Positions 55,201 to 62,536 of a DNA stretch of 64,000 bases are shown one piece after another. The notes below the pieces were generated by a model. It did no database searches. It was not told the DNA's origin and worked only from the letters and a program-made list of their open reading frames with translations. Origin of the DNA: Plazaster borealis (Eukaryota; Echinodermata; Asteroidea; Forcipulatida; Labidiasteridae); the NCBI GenBank assembly GCA_021014325.1, contig CM037462.1, forward strand, positions 21,038,135 to 21,102,134. Reading direction: 5' to 3'. The position numbers and the translations under genes are program-made. Positions within the stretch are counted from its first letter, which is position 1, and each line of letters begins with the position of its first letter.

Positions 55201-58200
55201 ACCTGCATTGAGTGGCATCCAATGATCAAAGGCATCGTAGCTGTGGCGTGCTCAGAGCGTATGACGTTTGATGACCGTGTCGACAACGCCTCTAAGATTA
55301 TCATGAGCCCCTCGCTGATTCTGCTCTGGAGCTTCACAGATCCCATCCATCCACAGGTATGTTCACAGGGCCCAATTTCATGGCTCTGCTTACCGTAAGC
55401 AAAGAATCGGCGCTTACGGAAGCAGGGAATTTCGTGCTTGCGTCAAGCGTATTTAACAGGGCCCAATTTCTTAGAGCTGCTAAGCACAAAAATTTGCTTA
55501 GCATGAAATTTCTTCCTTGATAAAAACAGGATTACCAATCAAATTTCCATGTGTTGCATATTGCTTGTTACTGGTATTCAGCTGTTGTTTGCTTATCCTG
55601 AAAATCACATGGAAATTTGGTTGGTAATCCTGTTTTTTTTCAAGGAAGAAATTTCATGCTAAGCAAAATTTTGTGCAATGCAGCTCTATGAAATTGGGCC
55701 CAGGTAAGTAGGGAATTTCTGCTTGTGCTCGTGCATAGTCCACATTACTAGGCATTCTTCGCTTACACAGCTAGTGCAGAATTTCGGCGCTTGCACAGTA
55801 GGCGGAGAATGGTAAGGGCAGAATTCGGCGGTAAGCAGAGCCATGAAATTGAGCCCAGCTGTAAACAATGTTTATAAATATAATGCAATTTTACTGACGA
55901 GGTACATCTCCAAACTTATCATACAAAAAATATATAAAATGAGATGAAAGACCCTCCGACATAACTTCAGGGCAGAGTCGTATATTGAGAGAGTTGCGAC
56001 AACTTCCGATTAGAAGCCATTTTGTGTCCTAAAAATGCATGGGTGAACACAGGGTGCCAGACTAGACTGCGCATTGGGGCGAAAATGGCGTCCAGCAACC
56101 ACATGACCAAAGAAAACTGGTCACTCTATCTTCCAACTCTCTCAATACACAGCTCTGCTCCAGGGTGGGCCTTAAGTAATAAATAAGGCTGGTCATAAAT
56201 TTACGTCATCCTTAACTCTAAAATTACATGACATAATACACTGAAAGATCAGCAGATTTTACATATCAAGAAATTCAACTAATATATGACTTGAAACTTA
56301 AAACCCCTCAGCAGATTAAAAATGCAAAACACTGAAAAGCTAATTACCAATTATGTCATTTATCATTCTCATTAAATTCATTGTTTCTCCATTTTATATA
56401 ATTGTTTGTTACCCTTACACTGATGTGTATAGACCGTGCAAGTCTCGCGCGTATTCGAATATTTTTGGGACCACTTTGTTCCCACGTTCATTGCTTTAAC
56501 GCGTGAAGGAAACAAACTCACGCGCTTTAACGGGTCCCAACGTTCAAATACGCACGAGACTTGCACAGTCTATTAAGCACTGTATACTCGGTACTTTCCC
56601 GAGTTCTTTGAAAAAAATCCACAAGCAAATCACTCGGGTGGGATTCGAACCCACGACCTTTGCATTGCTAGAGCAGATGTTTTACCACTAGACCACTGAG
56701 CTAGCCCAATGGCTAGAGACAGTTCAAATCCTATGTCTCAGCAGCAATGTTTTAATAGATGTTTATTTTTGCATTCTATTTGAAGAAAAAAAACCCCAAT
56801 GCTGTATGGTCAGATTTTCAGGATTTTTGTTTCGTTTTATTTCAGATTTTGTTGGAAGCTCCAGATGACATCATCAGTTTCAAGTTTTGTCCAACGGACC
56901 CCAACATTATTGCAGGGGGTTGCATCAATGGCCAAGTCGTCATGTGGGATATCAGCAAACATGCCGACCGTCTCCGTAGCAACCAGCGTGGTAAACAAAC
57001 AAAGAAGAACTCCATGATGAAACTGGTAGGTCGTTAGCTGGTAATCAGTGGCCACATTTTCATTTTCTGACTACATTTAAATATTTGAGGGAGACAATTA
57101 ATATTGTCGTATGAAAGACTTGCAGATGATGTACCCTTGGATGACAGTCCTAAATTCGTTGTTGCATTCTGTTCAATGGTATGAACAACACAATCTGGGC
57201 CCAAATTCATAGAGCTACTTAAGCAGATATTGCTTAACAATTTTCTGCTTAGCTGAGATGAGCAGGATACCAGGCTCAAATTTAACCTGGTAACCTTATT
57301 CTGGTAAGCAAAATTTTGTTGCGCTTAACTCTATGAAATTGGGCCAGGGCTTAGTTTCCTGGCTCTGCTTACTGTGGAATTTTGCGCCGAACGCCAATAG
57401 ATTTATTCACTATATAGGGCTCCGTAAGAGCAGAATTCTTTGGTAAGCATTGCCATGAAATTGGGCCCTGTTTTGCTTCTATCGTGTCATTGCATTTTCC
57501 CATTTGAAAAATGCGTCACTCCTAAACCAGATTTTTGCAAAATAAGATGCACAAGACTGCAATAAAACTTGACTTCTGAATTTGATAAACAAAGGTCACA
57601 TCATCTGTAGTAACGGTTGAGGGAACTTAAACCATTTGCACCTTTCTCAGACCAACTTTTGAAGGTAATTTATTGTAGATATAAATCAGTTATTTTAAAC
57701 CAATTAATGATCACACCCTTTAAAACCAGTGCCCAATTTCATAGAGCTGTTTAAGCAAAAAATATTGCTTAACCATTTTCTGCTTAGCAAAAATGTGCAG
57801 GATACCAGTCATAAATGGTGCATGTGACATGGCATTTTGGCTGGCAACTGTATTCTGCTAAGCAAAATATTTTTGTCCTTATTTTTTTTGTGCTTAAGCA
57901 GCTCTATGAAATTGGGCCCTGGTCATGACATTCCTGTGATTTGTTGGGATTTTTTTATTGATCTCCCGTCACCTTCGGATTTTCTTTAAAGGCCCTGTAC
58001 ACTATTGGTAAGATCGAACAACACAAATGTTCACAGATTCACACACAACTTACATGATTTAAAGTAAGTAATGGTAGAAAGGGTTCCTTAAAATATTTCT
58101 GCCTAAAATGCTATCGTTTCTAAGAAATGAGTAAAACAATAATTTTTATCAAGCGCGATATTTTGAAAAAACAGAAAACACATAAGGTCTCTTTTCACTA

Positions 58201-61200
58201 TTTTCTCGTGATCTTGATGACCAATTGAGCTCAAACTTTCACAGGTTTGTTTGTTCATGCATATGTTGAATCACATAAAATGTGGACATTGATTTTGAGC
58301 TGTTACCAAAAGTGTACAATACCTTTAAAGAGACATGGATTAGAGACAAGACAGGCAGACCTTTTGTTATGATCAATCCTCTAGATTGTTATTTGCAGGG
58401 ATGTAGAGAGTCTGTCTACCTCTTAAAAAGCTTCATCTCTCTACACCTAGATGATGCCCCTATCTATTTTACAGGATGTTTCACTTTTGTGCACTCATAC
58501 TCTTGGCATGAACTTGTTGAAGGTTTTTTTTTGCACCCATCATTGATTTATTTGATTGCTTGTGCAGCCTGTGCATGTGGCAATCCCTTTCCTTCCCTAA
58601 GCATGCTTCATCAGGACTGCTGTACACATAACGTCTTTATGGAGGCAGACATTCTTGATGCTTACTACATTTTTTGTATCAGACTTGTTGAAAAAAAAAA
58701 CATGATGGTAAAACAAGTTTGTGAAGATCTGAAAAATGAATTTAGCAGGTAATAAAATGGACAAAGCATCAAAAGGCCAAAACTACATAGTTCATCATAA
58801 AAATGAAACTCTTTGTTCCTTAATTACTTTGAAACTCTAGGTGGCAGCAGACCTAGCGTATTTCCATTTGTTGGGTCATATTTAGCATGCACTCATGTCT
58901 GAGAAAAACGAATTTACTCAGTAATTTTACTGCCATGAAGTGTCTCCATAAACCTGATGTTATAAAGTTTTAGGTTCTCTTAGGCCTCACCCCACCTCAT
59001 TCTATGCTCTGACAAATCAGACTTCTGACTCTAATTTTGAATGCTGACAAATTGACATCACATTTTCTTTCTTGCTGGATTTTGATTTTGCTTTTATCCT
59101 TTGCCATGCTCTCCTTGCTTTCTCAATCAAGCACTATGGTAGAGGCAGAGACCAGGTAAAATTGTTCAACCTCCGTCCATCATTCTTACTTCCATTCATT
59201 TATTTCCATGGAAGACCATTTTAATAGCTGACTTGTATGATTTGTTACTCACATAAAAAAGTTCAATTCAGAGTAATACTCTTTTATAGACTTGAGTCAC
59301 AGTTAAGCTCGGTTCATACTTCCTGCGAATGCGACTGCGACTGCATTGCGAAATTTGACGTCACAAATTCGCTACGAACAATTCGGAAGAGTTGAGCTGT
59401 GATCAACTCTTCTGAACGGTTCACAGCTGTGACGTTAAATTCGCTTGGCACGAAGCATTCGCAGGAAGTATGAACTGGGCTTGACTCAAACTTAGGCCAT
59501 CACCTTGGTACCATGACTCGATCTTTTCACCCCAACCTTGTATGATAAAAGGCACGAGACCTAGTCCTTTGAATTGTGACTCGATCCTTATGAATGAGTC
59601 TCCAATTTTACTCACCAGATATATTGACTCAATCTCATCTCATTTAACTCACTTAGCCCATCGTAATCCCAGTCAGACTCGAATTCTAAAACTTTACTCA
59701 GATTCTGACTAAGTTTCTTTTGGCTGTTTTTTTTGCTAAAATACATTTGTCAGTGAGTTTTGAGTCAAAAATTGTTCTTAATTTTCTTGACATATAGCAT
59801 ATAATGGGATTTGACCTGAGTGTTTTAGGTCTCAAACACACAGGCCTGGAATTGCACTGAGGCCACAGAGGCCATGGCCTCTGTTGCCCCTGCTCTTGGC
59901 CTTGGTGCCCCTTCAAAAGTTTCCCATAGACTTTAAGATTTTCCAATGGAAGTGCCTTATACAAAATGAAAATGGCCTTGCCCTTAAAAAGATGAAATTC
60001 CAGGCCTGAACACAAGTCAGCTTAATGTCAACTTTTACGAGAAGAATATTTTGAATTAACTGTTGCCTCCTTAGAAAAAAATGTTCACTGTTTGAAATTG
60101 TCTTAGATTTTAAGATTGTTTGATATTTTTTTAAATTCACCAACACTTACAACAGTTTTGCACTAACCTCAAAGCATCACAATTATTAACACATAACCTC
60201 GATTATCTCATAGAAAACATTATATTTCACAGGAATTGAAACATAAACTTTATTTTAGGTTTTTATGATGAGGTATGCTACAAAATAGTTCAAAACCAAA
60301 GCTCCATCTACTGATTTCATTTGGGTTTTTTCATCATTTCATTTTTTTTTCCACGCAGTACAAAATGTTGAATTTTATATTTTGTTCCCCCTCACTTGAG
60401 AGATTATTGCAGTCATTGTCAGCTTGCACCAATGCCCAATTTATCCTTTAAACAAATATATTAATAAACCTTTTCTTAGTTGACAATTGACTGTGCAAGT
60501 CTCAAGCGTTGCCTAATCGAACGTGGAACCTGTTTTGTTTCCTTCACACGTTAGAGTTATGTACATTGGAAGGTTTCCCAATAATGTTCAAATACATACT
60601 AGACTTGCAGGGTCTATTGTTACATTCACACACTATACACATCAATAGACCCCTTGCATTGGCAGCCATTGCTGAGGTCAAACAATTGAAACATGCACGC
60701 GTGTATGTGCTCTACAGCACTTCCCTTCAGCCAATTATAGGTCCTCATTGATGTCAGTGAGGGCGCTGTTTTGTGGCGTCATATGCAATGGGTCTATTAT
60801 ACAAGAAACAAACTTGCTGTTCAGATTTTCCCAGGCATTTTCAAGTGTAACAAAATTAGCCATTTCTGGGCAATGGTTACACAGAAAAGCATGGACTCTA
60901 TAATGAACAGTTCATTTATACTAACGCACAGTTTTTTGTTTAACTTGCATTACTTATACTACACATTTCACTTGTAACTTTAGAAAGTACTATACAATTT
61001 AATGCCATTCAGATACGTAATTTATGTTCTTTATTCCGATTGGAATCATATATCATTGTAACTCACGTTTACAATTTATTCATGTGTCTTAATTTAATTT
61101 CGAGAACTAATAACCAACAATAACCAACAATATTTATTGATTTTTTGATCTATTTATAACATTGATCATTTTGAATGATATGTTGATTCTTATATTTGAA

Positions 61201-62536
61201 ATGTATTGAAAGACTTCGTTTTTGTTTGTTTTTTGGGGGGTTTTTGTCCTTAATTCTTTAGGTTTTGTTTTTGCTTTTTTGTTTGTATTGGGGTGTTTGT
61301 TGGTTTTTGTTTTTTTGTGGGGGGTTGGTTTTTTGGTTTGTTTTTTTCTGGTTTAGTTTAGCTAAGCATTCTGTTCGTCAGTGTTTTGGATGCATTGATT
61401 TGTTGCCAATCCTGTTGTGTGTTGTATTGTTTTCCCTTCATTGGCCTTTGTTGTTATTTGTGTTTACATTGTTGTTGATTTATTTATTCTTGTTACTATT
61501 TCCTAACAGCCTGGTTTTGAGGATGAGAATGTAGACAAGACACCTATCATACGTTACTGTGCGGTCTCCGGCATTGAACACAGTCATAAGACGGCCATTG
61601 CTGACTTACAATGGGTTCCGGATCACATGGAGGTAAAACAATCAATCGGAATTTATTATTCTAGCAATCAAGATCATTCTGACTTAGTTTGGGACTTCAA
61701 TATGCAATGCAATATTGTGAGTTTGCCTGAAGATAACATTTTTAAAGAAGGAGAATGTACTGGGAAATTTTAGTTTATAATAATAATAATAAAACCATAC
61801 TTAAATAGCGCATATCACCATGAGGTCCCTATGCGCTGTCGTGAATTCAACAGTTAAACAAATTGAACAGATATGTTTTGACACAGGTTTTGAACTGTTC
61901 TCACATGCGACCTGTTTGAAAACTTCTGGTAAATTGTTCCATAACTGAGCAGTAGCAGATTGGAAAGAGTGGGAGCCATATGTCTTATGACATATGAGGT
62001 TTTTATACTAAGGACATGTCCGAACCGAATTGGCCGCTAGGGCTGGCTCTTCGGCTACATCGCCGTGTCATCCTTAATAACACCCTTGGCAACAGTTGTA
62101 GCCGTAACTGTAGCCGCCAATTCGGATACGGCCTGAGGAAGGCCTGAAGTAAATATTAATGGCCACTGAGATTATTTCTGACAATTGAAGATTTGTTTGA
62201 TCTCTGCTATCAGGGTTATGTTTGGAATGATGACGTGGCGATCCAGCCATAGCTGTATTCATAGCCACCAATTTGTACATGGATTAAGTCTTTAAATCGG
62301 AATTGTTGATTGCAGAATTGGCATGGGCTTAAGACATGTCTCAAGCCAGTAAGACACCGTTAAGATCAGGCTTAGGTTCCTGTTTAGAGTCTCTAAGAGG
62401 TTTTATATTTATTAATTTTAATAATTAATATTTAATATTAATTTAATTAATATTAATTTTAGATTACACGTATGGGGATCATTGTGGAGAACAAGACTCA
62501 GACATGCAGTCAGATTCTGACAGGATCTACGGATGG
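43265..62536 (+). CDS. DNAI3: Axonemal dynein intermediate chain DNAI3/WDR63 (3' partial)
   Basis: Intermediate chain of an inner-arm axonemal dynein (Chlamydomonas IC140 relative), needed for ciliary and flagellar beating. Coding exons: 43265-43499, 44341-44394, 46733-46923, 47707-47811, 49175-49357, 50515-50714, 51478-51594, 53290-53401, 55153-55356, 56846-57025, 61510-61632 and 62463-62536. All join in frame with GT-AG introns to 592 codons plus two bases; human WDR63 is about 891 residues, so about one third lies beyond the right edge. Residues 1-95 are Lys/Ala/Pro-rich and low-complexity. The family block DVTEENPxKLI...RAAVSDFHPVK lies at about 115-160, EFGAPIKF at about 260-275, and NEIMNVFFDDW and KEYQSFTDLQ precede the WD40 region. 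WD repeats begin with CIEWHP and include DPNIIAGGCINGQVVMWDI. The start ATG gives TTATGGAGG. Introns are loaded with MITEs. Confidence 0.95.
43526..43885 (+). mobile_element. tRNA-derived SINE, plus
   Basis: Head with A box TGGCTGAGCGG and B box GGTTCGAGTCC. Body CCTTCGGATGGGACATTAAG, end GGTTTCATTACCAGAAATA and an AAT-rich tail. Same family as 20700 and 30686 but in the opposite orientation. In DNAI3 intron 1. Confidence 0.85.
44774..45745. mobile_element. ~970-bp non-autonomous DNA element with CAGGG termini
   Basis: Left CAGGGGTTTCCCTCA and right AAGGTCGAACCCTG are imperfect inverted ends. Subterminal GC-rich words are also inverted (CTCGCCGGCCGGGCG near the left, GGCGACCGGGCGACC near the right). 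hAT-like by its ends, but I could not see a matching 8-bp duplication. Open frames inside (45011-45498) show no transposase motif. Confidence 0.5.
46134..46330. mobile_element. Small inverted-repeat element (GCTTAGC family)
   Basis: Diverged copy of 36791: left end eroded (TTTGTAGACACTAGTGC then TTCTGCTGAGCAAG), AGAACCAGTCACAAAT inside, right end TCTGAAATCGGGCCC. In DNAI3 intron 2. Confidence 0.5.
46440..46700. repeat. CTACTGCCGCGGAGTAG-containing repeat
   Basis: Two copies of TTCTACTGCCGC(G/A)GAGTAGAT at 46498 and 46540, then TAGTTCTGAAAAGAAC and a series of CTACTACC words. Related sequence occurs at 49430-49620. The CTACTGCCGCGGAGTAG word is nearly palindromic. Family not recognised. Confidence 0.5.
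46971..47221. mobile_element. MITE with CATGGCTCTGCTTACCG termini
   Basis: Left GGGCCAATTTCATGGCTCTG and right CAGAGCCATGAAATTGGGCC are inverted ends. Interior ACGGAAGCAGGGAATTCCGC is shared with 50907 and 55368. It begins only about 48 bp after DNAI3 exon 3, so an open frame runs from the exon into it. Confidence 0.85.
48499..48642. repeat. ~69-bp direct duplication
   Basis: Two tandem copies of a segment that begins GAGTTTGAAATTGTTGAAAC and ends ACCAGTATGTGCC, identical by eye. In DNAI3 intron 4. Confidence 0.9.
48832..49077. mobile_element. MITE with TTAAGGTATCGTACACGTTTGG left end
   Basis: Left end AAGGTATCGTACACGTTTGG and right end CATGTTCAGTGCCTTTAAA are imperfect inverted repeats. 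GACCAATTGAGCCCAAATTT is shared with 57991 and 40064. Just upstream of DNAI3 exon 5. Confidence 0.65.
49430..49620. repeat. Repeat related to 46440, carrying a DNAI3 exon fragment
   Basis: Contains TAGTTCTGAAAGAACTTGTC and TCTACTGTCACGGAGTAGAT, as at 46440-46700. Positions 49512-49537 match 26 bases of DNAI3 exon 9 (55259-55284) exactly and in the same orientation. Confidence 0.7.
50104..50472. mobile_element. MITE of the GCAGGAAGAATAATCTGCA family
   Basis: Fourth copy of the 18226 family: AAACGTTTGGTAATTGGAAC at the left, CAATGTATACTTTCCCTTTAA at the right. It ends about 40 bp before DNAI3 exon 6. Confidence 0.8.
50810..51416 (-). mobile_element. tRNA-derived SINE split by a MITE
   Basis: The two SINE parts, 50810-50906 (GTGGGAGGAAAAACTAAGAG) and 51310-51416 (GTAGGGACTGAAAACCCAAT, then TTCTAACCAGGGTCG), belong to the 7285 family. 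A MITE (50907-51309) separates them. Confidence 0.65.
50907..51309. mobile_element. MITE with CATGGCTCTGCTTACCG termini, internally duplicated
   Basis: Same family as 46971. An internal segment of about 175 bp, beginning GAATTCTGCGCTTACGATCA, is present twice in tandem. It is nested within the SINE at 50810-51416. Confidence 0.8.
51695..52590. repeat. ~50-bp minisatellite with alternating unit types
   Basis: About 18 copies of a ~50-bp unit in two versions, one with CTGCACTAGGAGAGGGCCTT and the other with CTTCACTAGAGGGGGCCTTC. In the right half they alternate, giving a ~100-bp higher-order period. Immediately after DNAI3 exon 7. Confidence 0.9.
52650..52860 (+). mobile_element. 5'-truncated LINE fragment (end of reverse transcriptase frame and 3' tail)
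   Basis: In one frame 52653-52745 reads GPSVWNSLPIKLRKETSYL and then TFKNKLKTHLF followed by a stop. This is the typical C-terminal motif of CR1/L2-like non-LTR polymerase proteins. It is followed by a short 3' UTR and an (ATT)n tail (52840-52856). It directly abuts the minisatellite on its left. Confidence 0.75.
53560..53702. mobile_element. Palindromic MITE (GGGGCCGATTTCACAAA)
   Basis: Left AGGGGCCGATTTCACAAA and right TTTGTGAAATTGACCCCTGG are inverted. Inner CCTAACTT/AAGTTAGG words pair too. In DNAI3 intron 8. Confidence 0.75.
53889..54772 (+). mobile_element. tRNA-derived SINE interrupted by a long hairpin element
   Basis: 5' part 53889-54015 (GTGGCCGAGCTGATAAGAGC, CCTTCGGATGGGACGTAAAA, AAGAACCCAGTGCACTTA) and 3' part 54574-54772 (CCCCGGTGTTCCTGG, TGAATGTTGAAACGCC, ATTATTATTA tail). 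The copy has lost its B box by an internal deletion. Confidence 0.8.
54016..54573. mobile_element. Hairpin MITE with ~160-bp inverted arms, nested in a SINE
   Basis: Arm 54016-54177 is an almost perfect inverted copy of 54413-54573 (ends TACTTCTAGAAACTATAAGG / CCTTATAGTTTCTAGAAGTA). The SINE word CGCCCC appears on both sides, consistent with a target duplication. A ~235-bp GC-rich spacer separates the arms. No coding capacity. Confidence 0.9.
55368..55858. mobile_element. CATGGCTCTGCTTACCG MITE split by a second MITE
   Basis: Outer halves 55368-55455 and 55702-55858 belong to the 46971 family. Between them, 55456-55701 is a complete element of the GGGCCCAATTTC...GAAATTGGGCCC family with long inverted arms (CTTGATAAAAACAGGATTAC / GTAATCCTG...CAAGGAAG). 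Just after DNAI3 exon 9. Confidence 0.85.
56427..56574. mobile_element. Palindromic MITE (ATAGACCGTGCAAGTCTCG)
   Basis: Left ATAGACCGTGCAAGTCTCGC and right GAGACTTGCACAGTCTAT are inverted; AAACTCACGCG-type inner words also pair. Second copy at 60489-60625. Confidence 0.75.
56578..56706 (-). mobile_element. tRNA-derived SINE head, minus
   Basis: On the minus strand: GGGCTAGCTCAGTGGTCTAG (A box), then GTGGGTTCGAATCCCACC (B box and T arm), followed by a body with CTCGGGAAAGTACCGAG. The T arm is perfect, but the anticodon region does not make a clean seven-base loop, so a functional tRNA is unlikely. Confidence 0.7.
57196..57345. mobile_element. Small inverted-repeat element (GGGCCCAAATTCATAGAGC)
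   Basis: Left GGGCCCAAATTCATAGAGCT and right CTCTATGAAATTGGGCC are inverted, with GCTTAAGCA/TGCTTAGC words inside. It directly adjoins a fragment of the CATGGCTCTGCTTAC family at 57346-57471. Confidence 0.8.
57346..57471. mobile_element. Short deleted copy of the CATGGCTCTGCTTAC MITE
   Basis: Left CCTGGCTCTGCTTACTG and right TTGCCATGAAATTGGGCCC. Most of the usual ~250-bp interior is missing. Confidence 0.65.
57730..57920. mobile_element. Small inverted-repeat element (GCCCAATTTCATAGAGCTG)
   Basis: Left GCCCAATTTCATAGAGCTGT and right CAGCTCTATGAAATTGGGCC are exact inverted ends. Interior AAATATTGCTTAACCATTTT. Confidence 0.85.
57991..58328. mobile_element. MITE with AAAGGCCCTGTACACTATTGG termini
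   Basis: Left TTAAAGGCCCTGTACACTAT and right AAAGTGTACAATACCTTTAA are inverted. Interior shares GACCAATTGAGCTCAAACTT with 48832 and 40064. Its right end supplies the first codons of the open frame at 58282. Confidence 0.8.
58282..58752 (+). CDS. Unidentified 156-codon open frame inside a DNAI3 intron
   Basis: Longest frame in the window not explained by a tandem array. The first 15 or so codons overlap a MITE end, so the ATG at 58282 is probably not a native start. From about residue 18 on (RDKTGRPFVMINPLDCYLQG) the sequence looks non-repetitive. It is rich in Cys, His and aromatic residues, with a hydrophobic stretch around LIYLIACAACACG. The frame ends SR-stop at a sequence that also reads as a splice donor (AGCAG/GTAATA), and a possible acceptor (TTATTTGCAG) lies at 58390-58399. 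I do not recognise a family. It could be a remnant of a mobile-element gene, an unannotated exon, or chance. Confidence 0.25.
   Translation: MDIDFELLPKVYNTFKETWIRDKTGRPFVMINPLDCYLQGCRESVYLLKSFISLHLDDAPIYFTGCFTFVHSYSWHELVEGFFLHPSLIYLIACAACACGNPFPSLSMLHQDCCTHNVFMEADILDAYYIFCIRLVEKKNMMVKQVCEDLKNEFSR
59304..59485. mobile_element. Palindromic MITE (CGGTTCATACTTCCTGCGAA)
   Basis: Left TCGGTTCATACTTCCTGCGA and right TTCGCAGGAAGTATGAACTG are inverted. Inner GACGTCAC / GTGACGTTA and AGAGTTGA / TCAACTCT words also pair. In DNAI3 intron 10. Confidence 0.85.
59842..60008. mobile_element. Short dispersed repeat AGGCCTGGAATT...AATTCCAGGCCT
   Basis: Left CAGGCCTGGAATTGCAC and right GAAATTCCAGGCCTG are inverted. 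Interior is the reverse complement of 19660 (CATAGACTTTAAGATTTTCC). Confidence 0.75.
60489..60625. mobile_element. Second copy of the GTGCAAGTCTC MITE
   Basis: Left GACTGTGCAAGTCTCAAGCG and right ACTAGACTTGCAGGGTCTAT are diverged inverted ends like 56427-56574. Confidence 0.65.
62005..62135. mobile_element. Short inverted-repeat element (GAATTGGCCGCTA...TAGCCGCCAATTC)
   Basis: CCGAACCGAATTGGCCGCTA on the left pairs with TAGCCGCCAATTCGGATACGG on the right, with a TCGGCTACA / TTGTAGCCG inner pair. In the intron before the last visible DNAI3 exon. Confidence 0.65.

Noticed and set aside
56630..56706. Possible second tRNA gene
   Set aside because: The T arm is perfect but the anticodon arm and acceptor pairing are poor, and the sequence continues as a SINE body.
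59133..59156. 24-base micro-exon candidate (acceptor before CACTATGG, donor after GACCAG)
   Set aside because: It would keep the DNAI3 frame, but no family conservation is known to me at this position and such short matches are common by chance.
61205..61534. 89-codon frame rich in F, L and W resembling a membrane protein
   Set aside because: Low-complexity T/G-rich intron sequence that simply reads through to the exon at 61510 in a different frame.
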